This document shows positions 24,536 to 32,394 of a stretch of 54,236 bases of DNA, one piece after another; positions within the stretch are counted from its first letter, which is position 1, and each line of letters opens with the position of its first letter. The translations under genes and the position numbers were made by a program. The notes below the pieces were generated by a model that searched no databases, was not told the origin of the DNA, and saw nothing but the letters and a program-made list of their open reading frames with translations. This DNA is from Bacillus sp. AFS015802 (lineage in GTDB: Bacteria > Bacillota > Bacilli > Bacillales > Bacillaceae_B), in NCBI RefSeq assembly GCF_002561455.1, contig NZ_NTUP01000015.1:65578-119813 (forward strand), written 5' to 3'.

Positions 24536-24721
24536 TTATCTTAAAGATAAATCAGGTGATAACTTTCCAAATTCAAGAGCTTCGAGAATGATTTCCTCAG
24601 AGAATCCTGTATACTGAGAAAGCATTTGTATCGTAATCTTCTGAGAAGTACGGGAAGCCTGGTGTCTTGCCATATAGGTTTGATACAAAACAATGGAGTA
24701 TCTGTCATGTATATTGAGCAA
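24536..24721 (-). CDS. 61-residue small protein, unknown
   Basis: This TTG-initiated frame encodes 61 residues, mostly helical, with two short amphipathic segments joined by SRTSQKITIQ and a C-terminal segment QYTGFSEEIILEALEFG that could form a helix-turn-helix-like pair. The ribosome site AGGAG lies 12 bases from the TTG, a little far; an internal ATG at residue 17 is an alternative. A sigma-B-like promoter lies about 60 bases upstream. No family is recognised. Confidence 0.4.
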   Translation of the reverse strand: MLNIHDRYSIVLYQTYMARHQASRTSQKITIQMLSQYTGFSEEIILEALEFGKLSPDLSLR

Positions 24722-24782
24722 CGATCGTCACAGCTCCTATTATTCTCTCCTCACAAGGTCGCGGGTAAAGGTTAATTACTAT

Positions 24783-24807
24783 TTACCCAAAGTTCCATTT
24801 TGAAAAC
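24783..24807 (-). promoter_or_regulatory. Possible sigma-B promoter of the 61-residue gene
   Basis: On the minus strand GTTTTC (24807-24802) and GGGTAA (24788-24783) are spaced by 13 bases. The -10 match is good and the -35 keeps only the GTTT core. GGGTAAA also recurs inverted at 24763-24769. Confidence 0.4.
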
Positions 24808-24882
24808 GTGGCTGTACAGTTACATTTTCAGGTCTCTTCCTTCAACACGATTATTTGCTCCAAAAGTAAAATAAAGCAGGTA

Positions 24883-25434
24883 TCACTTGGATTTTCCCAT
24901 TTTTATTTTTTTGAATTCATACTGTTTGTATTCACCGTTATTGGATGAGAGCCTCAAGATATTCTTATCTTCAGGAATTCCTGTAAAGTATGCACCGATA
25001 GCCCCTGTTGTACATCTGTGCCCGGAAATGAGGATATTCTTATTTTCTCTTCTATGATTGGATTGCAGTTCATCCATGAAGGTCAGAATCCTATACATAA
25101 ACTGCTCAGGATCCTCCATGCCCTTATAATAAGATGGATCAGGCAGTGGTCCTGCCATTTTCACCTCGCGTTTCAACAGACCATCCACTTCCCCTAAATC
25201 GTATACATCCAATCTTGAGTCGATCACGCATGACATACCCGTAGCAATTTCAGCCGTTTGGATGGCTCTTTCCTGAGGAGATGAAAAAACGTAATCAAAG
25301 CGTATGTGACTTAACTGCTGTTTCAAGTCTTCAGCTTGTCTACCCCCTTCCTGATTTAAAGGAAGTCCCCTTCTTCCCTGCAGCCTACCTTCCTTGTTCA
25401 AATCCGTTTGTCCGTGTCTGATAACATAAATCAT
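24883..25434 (-). CDS. Histidine phosphatase family protein
   Basis: This 183-residue protein belongs to the phosphoglycerate mutase-like histidine phosphatases. The catalytic motif RHGQTDLN is at residues 6-13, FSSPQERAIQTAE holds the second Arg, and the late His is in ISGHRCTTG. It should act through a phosphohistidine on a phosphorylated small molecule; the substrate cannot be read from sequence. The ATG at 25434 follows AAAGGA; an in-frame upstream extension lacks homology. No operon partner is evident. Confidence 0.88.
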   Translation of the reverse strand: MIYVIRHGQTDLNKEGRLQGRRGLPLNQEGGRQAEDLKQQLSHIRFDYVFSSPQERAIQTAEIATGMSCVIDSRLDVYDLGEVDGLLKREVKMAGPLPDPSYYKGMEDPEQFMYRILTFMDELQSNHRRENKNILISGHRCTTGAIGAYFTGIPEDKNILRLSSNNGEYKQYEFKKIKMGKSK

Positions 25435-25559
25435 AAGAAAAATCCTTTCATTCGAGAAAATTCGTAGTGCTACGATTGTTTGCCTTTGCCAAAACAACTA
25501 GCTAAGTTCTACAGATGAAGCTTGCTATCGACAATTCCAAGTAGGCTCAGCTTTTTGAT

Positions 25560-25775
25560 TTATTTATCCTTGTTCCTCTTCTGTGTTTCAATATTCAGGG
25601 CGAGGTACGTAACACCCAAAAATCCTACGATTGCAAAGACGCCTGCGATGATTCCTTGAACAGAAGATGCATAAATCGTGAATCCCGCCATGATACTTAA
25701 TCCTACGATAAGAAGAAGCAACCAGTGGGCGTATCTATTTATGAACTTTGAAATCTTAATCCCCTCCAAACCCAT
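25560..25775 (-). CDS. Small two-helix membrane protein with uncertain start
   Basis: This protein has two transmembrane helices (about ISKFINRYAHWLLLLIVGLS onward and IIAGVFAIVGFLGVTYLAL) and a charged tail. The start is puzzling. The only good ribosome site, TTGGAGGGG, lies inside the frame, eight bases before an ATT at 25754, while upstream ATGs (25775, 25781) have none. Either translation starts at a rare ATT, as in infC, or an ATG is used without a ribosome site. I give the ATG at 25775. No family is recognised. Confidence 0.55.
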   Translation of the reverse strand: MGLEGIKISKFINRYAHWLLLLIVGLSIMAGFTIYASSVQGIIAGVFAIVGFLGVTYLALNIETQKRNKDK

Positions 25776-25783
25776 TTGCATAT

Positions 25784-25827
25784 ATATTTTAACATAATAT
25801 TCCAATATATTTTAACATAATATTCCA
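25784..25827. repeat. 23-bp tandem duplication
   Basis: The sequence ATATTTTAACATAATATTCC occurs twice, at 25784 and 25807, as a head-to-tail duplication with 23-base period. On the minus strand each copy contains TATGTTAAAATAT, a -10-like element, so the duplication may double the promoter of the small membrane protein gene. Confidence 0.7.
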
Positions 25828-25875
25828 ACTTCCCTACAAAAAATAAGCCACCCAAAAGGATAGCTCATTTCGTTT

Positions 25876-27051
25876 CTATACGTTTTCAAGAAATAACCTA
25901 ACAACATCTGCTCCACCAATGACTGTCCCAAGTGTACTTCCCAGGTTGGCAAGTACGACAATGAGGAGGATCCGTGTGACTTTGTTTCTCCAGAATCCCT
26001 TTATGCTCAGTACATCCTCTGGAAGAGAGTCAAAGTCACCAACATTCGGTCTTTTGAAATAAGCTTGGACGAATCCTGCAAACCACCCGGCTGCGAGCAG
26101 CGGATTTAATGAGGTGATAGGTGCTGCTACGAATGCGGTCAAAATGGCTAATGGATGTCCCAACCCAATGGCTACACCAAGGGCAGAGAAACCGCCGTTC
26201 CACAGGATCCAGCTGATCCCCTGTTGAATACCTGCATCGGGGTTGGAGATAAATGTATAAGCAATGACGGCCAGGATCAAGATCGGGATGGCCCACCCGA
26301 TCATTTTTGGCCATTTCGATTTAGCAGGACGTTCACTTAGTCTGTCTAAATCATGGTCTTTGTAGATTTCTTTCGAGATGCCGGGAACGTGCGCCGCACC
26401 AAGGACCGCAACGATCTTCCTACCTGGTGCGTCTTTGATTTTCTGTGCAAGGTATTGGTCACGTTCATCGATTAAGGGTGTTTTCAATTTGGGAAACACT
26501 TGAGTGAATTCATTCAGCATCGAATCAAGCATATCCTGTGATTTGATTTTTTCGAGCTCTTCCTCTGTAATCGTATCATTGCTGAAGATACTGTATACGA
26601 TCTGTGTCAGGAGCTTGGCTTTTCCGCTGAAACCCACACTGCTCCATATCCGGGAGAATGTCACCTGGATGTTTCGGTCAGCTAGGACTAGTTCTGCCTT
26701 CATTTCTTTCGCGGACTGAATTCCCTGAATCATTTCCTGTCCCGGCTTGATGCCGAATTGCTTGGCCATTCTACGCTGAAATGATCCAATGGCAAGATTC
26801 ATGAGCAGCAATGTAGCTTTCTTATCTTTAATCACCTGAAAGATGTCGGTGTCCCTCCATTTATCACCTTCTACAATGGATTGATACCTTGGCTCATCCA
26901 GCTCTACACAAACCGTGTCAGGCCGTTCAGCTTCTATTACTTCTTTTACCTGCTCCGCACTCTGACGGGATACGTGAGCGGTTCCGATGAGAATGTATTC
27001 CTTCCCATCCATATGTATTCTCGTAATATTCTTCTCGTTTTCTGTTGTCAT
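25876..27051 (-). CDS. TraB/PrgY-family membrane protein
   Basis: This 391-residue protein has an N-terminal soluble TraB domain (about 1-230) with the family signature YILIGTAHVS and ERPDTVCVELDEPRY, and the later conserved GAAHVPG. The C-terminal part has about four transmembrane helices, one rich in Gly and Pro (APITSLNPLLAAGWFAGF). PrgY/TraB proteins inhibit peptide pheromones in enterococci; the fold is related to Tiki/erythromycin esterase-like metalloproteases, so a membrane protease role is plausible. The ATG at 27051 follows AAAGGAAGGT; the longer frame upstream is not supported. Confidence 0.88.
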   Translation of the reverse strand: MTTENEKNITRIHMDGKEYILIGTAHVSRQSAEQVKEVIEAERPDTVCVELDEPRYQSIVEGDKWRDTDIFQVIKDKKATLLLMNLAIGSFQRRMAKQFGIKPGQEMIQGIQSAKEMKAELVLADRNIQVTFSRIWSSVGFSGKAKLLTQIVYSIFSNDTITEEELEKIKSQDMLDSMLNEFTQVFPKLKTPLIDERDQYLAQKIKDAPGRKIVAVLGAAHVPGISKEIYKDHDLDRLSERPAKSKWPKMIGWAIPILILAVIAYTFISNPDAGIQQGISWILWNGGFSALGVAIGLGHPLAILTAFVAAPITSLNPLLAAGWFAGFVQAYFKRPNVGDFDSLPEDVLSIKGFWRNKVTRILLIVVLANLGSTLGTVIGGADVVRLFLENV

Positions 27052-27300
27052 AGTGTACCTTCCTTTAACTCCGTTGACGTTCACATAAATCGAATCTACC
27101 TCATTATGATAAACTAGTTTTGGCAAAATTTAAATAAATTCTGTTCAGAATCATGAAAGATCTCGATTTTTATGATGATGATTTCTTATGCTGCGGATAG
27201 GTAAGGTTGAGTTTTGGGTGCGTTGCTTGCTATCCGATCGATTTAATAAAACATATCTGTGAATTCATTATAAGCCACAAAATCAATCTATACACAGAAA

Positions 27301-27325
27301 AGATCCCATCCAAAAGATGAGATCT
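27301..27325 (-). terminator. Terminator of the VWA gene
   Basis: AGATCCCATC (27301-27310) pairs with GATGAGATCT (27316-27325) with one mismatch. A T run follows on the minus strand. The remaining bases between 27052 and 27300 show no gene. Confidence 0.65.
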
Positions 27326-27337
27326 CCAAAATCAGTA

Positions 27338-27925
27338 CTACCATTTATTTCTCTTATCAAACACAGCCTCACTCACCACATCGTACATCTTTTCAACCCC
27401 TTTAGAAGACGTCTCAAACTGAAACGCATTCCCGATATCGATGCCGATATTCAAAGCTTCTTCAGCGGCATTGATATTTGCTCCGAGAAAAATGAACTCC
27501 CAATTGTATCGCTCCTGTTGGTGACGGATTAGGTCCTTCACCTTACTTGCCGAGAACTCGACGCTCGCATTTTCCATACCGTCGGTTGTGATCACGAAGA
27601 TGACTTTACCTGGCCGGTCACTTTCCCCCATACTAGATAACCGATGACCCACATCGAGAATCGTTTTTCCGACAGCGTCCATCAGAGCCGTGCTTCCCCT
27701 TACGACATACTCCTCTTGTGTGAGCCTTACCTTATTAACGTCAGACCCACTCCATAGCAGCTCGACCTTATCATCAAAAAGAACGGTAGTGACGAGGGTT
27801 TGACCGGGTAATTGACTCTGCTTTTCAATAAAGGAGTTATAGCCTCCAATCGTTTCTTGTTCAAGTCCAGCCATTGATCCGCTTCTGTCCAGTAAAAAAA
27901 TGATCTCTGTTGATGCAGTATTCAA
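27338..27925 (-). CDS. VWA domain protein
   Basis: This 195-residue protein is essentially one von Willebrand factor A domain. The metal-ion adhesion site is complete: D13-R-S15-G-S17 at the N-terminus, Thr in RGSTALMDAVG, and Asp in TTDGMENAS. It has no signal peptide, so it should act in the cytoplasm as a metal-dependent protein-binding module. It is divergent from an HTH-like gene 95 bases away. Stand-alone cytoplasmic VWA proteins often work with kinases or AAA ATPases; a kinase-like gene lies 1.5 kb further on. The function is unknown. Confidence 0.88.
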   Translation of the reverse strand: MNTASTEIIFLLDRSGSMAGLEQETIGGYNSFIEKQSQLPGQTLVTTVLFDDKVELLWSGSDVNKVRLTQEEYVVRGSTALMDAVGKTILDVGHRLSSMGESDRPGKVIFVITTDGMENASVEFSASKVKDLIRHQQERYNWEFIFLGANINAAEEALNIGIDIGNAFQFETSSKGVEKMYDVVSEAVFDKRNKW

Positions 27926-27986
27926 TTTTCTTCATCCTCTCTTTATGGTTTCTGATATAATCATAACCACATATAGGTAGAAATGG

Positions 27987-28003
27987 GTCGCCTTGCAGGC
28001 GAC
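27987..28003 (+). promoter_or_regulatory. Perfect hairpin in the leader of the HTH gene
   Basis: GTCGCC and GGCGAC form a 6-bp stem with a TTGCA loop, located five bases before the GGAGGTG site of the next gene. In RNA it could gate ribosome access or bind a regulator; as DNA it is a GC-rich dyad in an AT-rich gap. Confidence 0.45.
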
Positions 28004-28020
28004 ATTTTGGAGGTGAAGGT

Positions 28021-28500
28021 ATGCTTCATGAAAAAGTTTTGCAGGAACTTCATGATTTCGTAGCAACAATGAGAGAAATACGGATATATGATATAGAAAA
28101 AGAAGAAGCCTTTTTTAGAGATTCCCTCTACTCAAGTGAGCTGGATGAGTTTATTGAAATGCATAAGTCACCCTCTTTTTCAGAAAAGTTGTTTCAGCAT
28201 ATCGATGGCAAAGGTGAAACAGATGCTTCCATCTATAAAAAAGCAGGAGTAGACCGAAAGCATTTTTCGAAAATAAGGTCGATACCTGACTACAAGCCGA
28301 GTAAACGAACAGTGGTGGCCCTTTGTCTTTCTCTGGAACTATCGGAGAAGGACACCGAAGATCTATTGAGTGCCGCCGGTTTCTCCCTTTCAGACAGTGA
28401 CCGATTCGATCTCGTGATTCAGTTTTGTTTAGAGAAGAAAATCTATGACATCGATGACGTGAATCAAGCACTGAATTCCCTTAATTTAAAACCATTATAA
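28021..28500 (+). CDS. Helical HTH-like protein, VWA neighbour
   Basis: This 159-residue, all-helical protein has an acidic N-terminal half and a C-terminal HTH-like domain (about residues 68-155) resembling Cro/C1-type helices: ASIYKKAGVDRKHFSKIRS and KPSKRTVVALCLSLELSEKDTEDLLSAAGF. That C-terminal block is widespread, often beside or fused to VWA or macro-domain proteins. The ATG has GGAGGTG upstream. The divergent VWA gene strengthens the pairing. It could be a DNA-binding regulator of the locus or an adaptor; the evidence does not decide. Confidence 0.75.
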   Translation: MLHEKVLQELHDFVATMREIRIYDIEKEEAFFRDSLYSSELDEFIEMHKSPSFSEKLFQHIDGKGETDASIYKKAGVDRKHFSKIRSIPDYKPSKRTVVALCLSLELSEKDTEDLLSAAGFSLSDSDRFDLVIQFCLEKKIYDIDDVNQALNSLNLKPL

Positions 28501-28503
28501 AAA

Positions 28504-28529
28504 GTAGAGTGCTGGAAACGGCACTCTAC
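28504..28529. terminator. Terminator between HTH and DUF4145 genes
   Basis: GTAGAGTGC (28504-28512) pairs perfectly with GCACTCTAC (28521-28529). The T run is on the minus strand, so it mainly ends the DUF4145 gene. Confidence 0.7.
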
Positions 28530-28534
28530 CCCTA

Positions 28535-29224
28535 CTAATATTTCTTTTCGATTTTTTCCTGCAAAGTTTCGATTTTCTCTGGAAGTACATACAGGTATTC
28601 AATTAAACCTTCCAATAACTCCATCAGTAGGCCGGCTGTTTCATCATCTATCTCCCGTTCCAATTCAAGCATCTCATAGAAAGCAGACTTTGGATGAACA
28701 AGATGACTGAGCGCCTGGATCGGCTTTGACAGGTCAACATTCTTGGGAAGCTGATCGAATTGTTCCGACAAAGATTGCCCTGATGATTGATCGCCATTGA
28801 AATTCTTCAATACACTTTCAAGCACCCGCTTAGACATAACGGCTGTAGCAGAGTTATCCTTCGATTGGCTGACATTTAATGCGGATCGAAATGATCGGAC
28901 GAGGTCCTGTGGGATTCGTTTATTCCCCTGAATCTGATCCAATGGTCCGTTCGTAGCTAAAGGATCGTAAATATAAAGGCCTGCTTCCTCCCGACGATGG
29001 ACCGAATCATCATTAAGCATAATAACAAACACAGCAGGTTTCCTACATTCCGAGCAGTTTGCCTCTGCAAACAACCCTGTCTTATTGACCTGATAGAAAT
29101 TGGCCTTCAGAACAAATTCACTGGTCTTAGAGCAGCTGGGACATTGACTTTTCACTTTCTTAGGAACTTTCTGATAACCGTACTGTATGTGTGACAGCAC
29201 TGATCCCGGTAAAATCTCTCTCAT
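28535..29224 (-). CDS. DUF4145 protein with N-terminal zinc ribbon
   Basis: This 229-residue protein starts with a zinc-ribbon pattern (CPSCSK near residue 28 and CSECRK near residue 58), followed by a helical DUF4145 region with the family core SFRSALNVSQ and AVMSKRVLESVLKNF. DUF4145 occurs in restriction and defence-associated proteins as well as alone; its activity is not established. The ATG follows GAGGTTC-type purines (AGGAGGT). It has its own sigma-A promoter. The gene is next to the VWA/HTH pair and the kinase-like gene, but directions differ from the HTH gene. Confidence 0.78.
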   Translation of the reverse strand: MREILPGSVLSHIQYGYQKVPKKVKSQCPSCSKTSEFVLKANFYQVNKTGLFAEANCSECRKPAVFVIMLNDDSVHRREEAGLYIYDPLATNGPLDQIQGNKRIPQDLVRSFRSALNVSQSKDNSATAVMSKRVLESVLKNFNGDQSSGQSLSEQFDQLPKNVDLSKPIQALSHLVHPKSAFYEMLELEREIDDETAGLLMELLEGLIEYLYVLPEKIETLQEKIEKKY

Positions 29225-29310
29225 GTGAACCTCCTAAAAAATGCATCTCGACATATGAATTTTAATTATTTCGAAAATTAAAGATAAAAAAACGCTTTCC
29301 TTATCTCAAA

Positions 29311-29338
29311 ATTATACCTTTGCTAGAAATGATTACAA
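29311..29338 (-). promoter_or_regulatory. Sigma-A promoter of the DUF4145 gene
   Basis: On the minus strand TTGTAA (29338-29333) and a perfect TATAAT (29316-29311) are 16 bases apart. The leader is about 80 bases and AT-rich. Confidence 0.6.
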
Positions 29339-29421
29339 GGTAAAACATTTGGAAAACAGGATTTGTGATAATGGAACTAATGGTGGAAATAGGATGGTTC
29401 CGGTAACCTTTTTCCATATAA

Positions 29422-29457
29422 AAAAACGTTCAAGCAAGCTATGCCATGAACGTTTTT
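29422..29457 (-). terminator. Terminator of the kinase-like gene
   Basis: AAAAACGTTCA (29422-29432) pairs perfectly with TGAACGTTTTT (29447-29457). It overlaps the stop codon, and the minus strand ends in Ts. Confidence 0.8.
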
Positions 29458-30137
29458 CAATCTTTTTTAAAAGAAGTGAACTTCACTACAATTTTCATGA
29501 ATTCCTCGTAGGAACTAAAATGCTTATTCCATGTGTTATACCACTTTCGAATCGTCTCCAATAACCAAAATGGTACGGCTCTGCCCTCTATCAGATGGTA
29601 ATGATCATCATAGGCTTTCTTCAGGTGCTCCCATCTGAAGTCATTTCCAGGAAGAACATATTCCGATACATCGATGATTTTCGCTCTTCCATTTTGCAAC
29701 AGGATGTTTTTTAAATGGATATCCCGTGGGTTCAGACCTTGATCCCGCACATATTGTCTCGCGCTCTCAACATCTTGAACCACTTGCTCAGGAATTTGGA
29801 TCCCCTGCAGCAAACAGTCAAAAAGTGTCGTTCCTTCTTCAAAACTTAATACTAATAATGTTTCATAAGCTGCATAGCAGGTGGAAAAAAAAGGAGAATC
29901 ACTAATTGAACGGTATACTTCTTCTTCCACTTTAATTTTTGATCGTTTATCCCCTGCATACAGTTTGAATGCATATTGTGGTGCATCGATGGCTTGAAAT
30001 ACCGCTGCGTCTGTCCCGACCCCAATGCATCTCAGGCGATCATCACCACCATGTATAGTGACAGGTTCATTATTGGGATTTGAAGATACGGCCATTTTAG
30101 ATAAAGATGGCAGTGCGAGTTCCCATTTATTATCCAT
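29457..30137 (-). CDS. Degenerate serine/threonine kinase-like protein
   Basis: This 226-residue protein has the small-kinase layout seen in YrzF-like proteins of Bacillus. A glycine-containing loop (IGVGTDAAVF), an Ala-x-Lys-like strand (YAFKLYAGD) and the catalytic loop RDIHLKNIL are visible, followed by IDVSEY in place of DFG. The usual Asp of the metal site is thus retained (IIDVSEY) but the order of catalytic-loop residues is changed, so activity is uncertain. The ATG at 30137 follows GGGGAG. It is a single gene with its own sigma-A promoter and terminator. Confidence 0.78.
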   Translation of the reverse strand: MDNKWELALPSLSKMAVSSNPNNEPVTIHGGDDRLRCIGVGTDAAVFQAIDAPQYAFKLYAGDKRSKIKVEEEVYRSISDSPFFSTCYAAYETLLVLSFEEGTTLFDCLLQGIQIPEQVVQDVESARQYVRDQGLNPRDIHLKNILLQNGRAKIIDVSEYVLPGNDFRWEHLKKAYDDHYHLIEGRAVPFWLLETIRKWYNTWNKHFSSYEEFMKIVVKFTSFKKD

Positions 30138-30202
30138 ATTTTCTCCCCTCAATCGGATTGAACTCTTAATAGTATGATACAGGTTGGTACCTTATTCAGG
30201 AT

Positions 30203-30231
30203 AATATAGCATCGTTAGGGACTTCATTCAA
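30203..30231 (-). promoter_or_regulatory. Sigma-A promoter of the kinase-like gene
   Basis: On the minus strand TTGAAT (30231-30226) and TATATT (30208-30203) are separated by 17 bases. Upstream, 30232-30360 contains only an AAGGC/GCCTT hairpin near 30331-30358 whose role is unclear. Confidence 0.6.
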
Positions 30232-30361
30232 CTCCTGGACTTTCCATTTAGCTAGTAATAGTAAACCGTTTTAGTCATTTTTCCATACAATGTCCATATT
30301 GTATGGATCCTTTTATAAACCTGAATGAACAGCTAAGGCTGATTACTCCGCCTTTTTTCTA

Positions 30362-31633
30362 CTAACCAACTTTCACAGCTTCATTATGTTGCCTTAACTC
30401 CGCTCCTTCCTTCCGCCTATCCAACTCCGGAGTAATGATTTTTAAAATAAATGTCCCGATAAGACCGACAGCAAGAATGATTCCCGCCATCATGCTTGAA
30501 GGGAGAATGGCTCCAAGTGTAACGGTAATGGATGCAATCAGCATGGACAGGTTAAATTTTAGACCGTTAAATGCCATGTAGGAACTGCGGGCATCGTCAG
30601 GGGGAATGGCTGCCATATAGGATTGCTCAACCGGTACGCGAAATACTTCACCGATCGTTAAAATCGCCATCATCAAGAATAGGATGAACAAGTTGTTCGA
30701 GTAAGCAAGCGCTGCATACCCTACTGAGAAGAAGAAACAACTCCACACTAAAACGGTTCTGTCCTTTAAAGAATGGTGAATCCTTGTGACAAATAGCATA
30801 AGGATGACAACCAGGATCGTATTTTCACTTCGGAGAATCCCCATCGCCTGTACACCATCTATGTCCCAAAAGAGAAATGGTTGCGAAGGCATTTCTTTAC
30901 TCAATCGAATGCCAATGTAATTGGTCAGTTGAAACTCCATGGACAGGATCAGTACACCCGCAATCGTAAAAAGGACAAACAGCTTGTCATGAAGGACTTT
31001 TCCATAGTTTGAAATTAATTGCGTGATGTGCTGAGTAGGTGTCATGTCGGTTTTCACAGGTGCGTAGCTCTCATCAATAAAGAATGCCACTAGTGACGCC
31101 GTTATGGCGGATGCAACACTAAGGGCAAAGAATAGTTCAAAAAGGTAATCACTAAACAAGAAAGCCCCTATGATTCCTCCGATCGCAATGGACAGATTGT
31201 TTGCCCAGTAAGTAATCGAGTACATGAGCTTACGCTGCGGAGGCGTGCTGACATCGATCATCATTGCTTGATTAGCAGGTCCTGCAAGCCCCCAGCATAT
31301 GCTGTTAATCGTCATCATGGCGAAAGTGATAGAGGCAGATTCATACCAGGGTGAATTACAAACCATCATTGTGAGAAAAGCCAGAAATCTGAGCACTTCT
31401 GCAAATAGCATTATTTTTTTACGACCGAATTGATCGGCAAAATAACCTCCAAGAAAATTGATACCTATCCCAACGAAGACATTGATCAAAAGTAATAACC
31501 CTGCTACCTTTGCTCCAAAGTGAACGGCTAAGTAGATGGACATAAACGGAAAAATCATACTCCCGATGAAACGGCTCATAAACGTTTCGATTATACGTAT
31601 CTTAATATTTTTATGAAAATCTCTAAATCTCAT
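30362..31633 (-). CDS. Major facilitator superfamily transporter
   Basis: This 423-residue membrane protein has about 12 hydrophobic helices in two halves. The MFS loop 2-3 motif is visible as GGYFADQFGRKKIM (near residue 65). It resembles drug:H+ antiporters of the DHA1 type, and the second half contains the phrase VPVEQSYMAAIPPDDARSSY, typical of one Bacillus MFS subgroup. Efflux of a drug or metabolite is likely; the substrate is not predictable. The ATG at 31633 follows GAAGGA; earlier in-frame ATGs lack a site and homology. Confidence 0.88.
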   Translation of the reverse strand: MRFRDFHKNIKIRIIETFMSRFIGSMIFPFMSIYLAVHFGAKVAGLLLLINVFVGIGINFLGGYFADQFGRKKIMLFAEVLRFLAFLTMMVCNSPWYESASITFAMMTINSICWGLAGPANQAMMIDVSTPPQRKLMYSITYWANNLSIAIGGIIGAFLFSDYLFELFFALSVASAITASLVAFFIDESYAPVKTDMTPTQHITQLISNYGKVLHDKLFVLFTIAGVLILSMEFQLTNYIGIRLSKEMPSQPFLFWDIDGVQAMGILRSENTILVVILMLFVTRIHHSLKDRTVLVWSCFFFSVGYAALAYSNNLFILFLMMAILTIGEVFRVPVEQSYMAAIPPDDARSSYMAFNGLKFNLSMLIASITVTLGAILPSSMMAGIILAVGLIGTFILKIITPELDRRKEGAELRQHNEAVKVG

Positions 31634-31804
31634 ATGTATTCCTTCTCTCTTTTCACGTAATTCAAGTCTTAACCTATTTATACTATACGGTTTCAATCGT
31701 TAGGTTTCATCGTCAGTTTGAATGAAAGGAGATAAGACTTTTGGATGAGGATCCTCATCAACCAGAATACTTTTCATAAGTCTTGATATAATTTTTCATT
31801 AAAA

Positions 31805-31846
31805 AACCACTAAAAAAACATCGCTCAGGATGCTTTCTTAGTGGTT
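31805..31846 (-). terminator. Terminator of the small membrane protein gene
   Basis: AACCACTAA (31805-31813) pairs perfectly with TTAGTGGTT (31838-31846). A T run follows on the minus strand. Confidence 0.8.
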
Positions 31847-31856
31847 GATAAGATGA

Positions 31857-32084
31857 CTATAAGGCCAAAAATAAATCCCATCTAAGTGAATAATAAACAG
31901 TTCCGATTCCCACAAACACAACGATCAGGCCGATAATATTTTCAATGAACTTTTCAGGTAACTTAATAAATTTAAGTACCGTATAGATTAGTGTAGTCAG
32001 CGAAATGGTAACTAATGAAACAATCGCTATATTAATGGCAACTGTTTTGACTGGTTCTGTAAATAATTTACTGAGTTCTAACAC
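31857..32084 (-). CDS. Two-helix small membrane protein
   Basis: This 75-residue protein has two transmembrane helices (about residues 12-36 and 46-66) joined by a short basic loop, with a charged N-terminus. The start is a GTG seven bases after AGGAGGG, a strong site. It is a single gene with its own terminator. No family is recognised. Confidence 0.7.
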   Translation of the reverse strand: MLELSKLFTEPVKTVAINIAIVSLVTISLTTLIYTVLKFIKLPEKFIENIIGLIVVFVGIGTVYYSLRWDLFLAL

Positions 32085-32292
32085 AAAAGACCCTCCTGTT
32101 TTAATCCAATTACAGCTCTTTATATGTTGTTACGCTGAATATGTAGTATCAAGAAGACTATTATACTAGAAATAACACATTTTTCATAGTGGTAGCATTG
32201 TCTAATTTAACTTCTAAGCCATTATATTAATAGAAACGGATCGTCTTAAACCTTTTTGTTACCATATGCTGACGGATTTTCGCTTCTTCATC

Positions 32293-32367
32293 TTAATATG
32301 GTGGTTCCCATGGTGCATCATAGGGGCTGAATGGGACAATTGGTTTGTTGATAGTCACATGAACCAT
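32293..32367 (-). CDS. Possible 24-residue Pro-rich peptide
   Basis: A short frame 27 bases downstream of the HAD gene encodes 24 residues ending in PYDAPWEPPY. The composition is strikingly biased but no ribosome site precedes the ATG, so it may be chance or a gene remnant. The remaining 32085-32292 gap shows nothing clear. Confidence 0.2.
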   Translation of the reverse strand: MVHVTINKPIVPFSPYDAPWEPPY

Positions 32368-32394
32368 CTACTATTAATTTTCTCTTTATTAATT

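Noticed and set aside
30331..30358. Plus-oriented terminator-like AAGGC/GCCTT hairpin with T run
   Set aside because: No plus-strand gene lies upstream, the stem is five pairs and the minus side lacks a T run for the MFS gene, which reads away from it.
31731..31779. 12-codon TTG frame after AAAGGAGAT
   Set aside because: Too short to judge; the same stretch forms a nested inverted repeat (AAGACTT/AAGTCTT around TGAGGATCCTCA), so the purine run may be structural.
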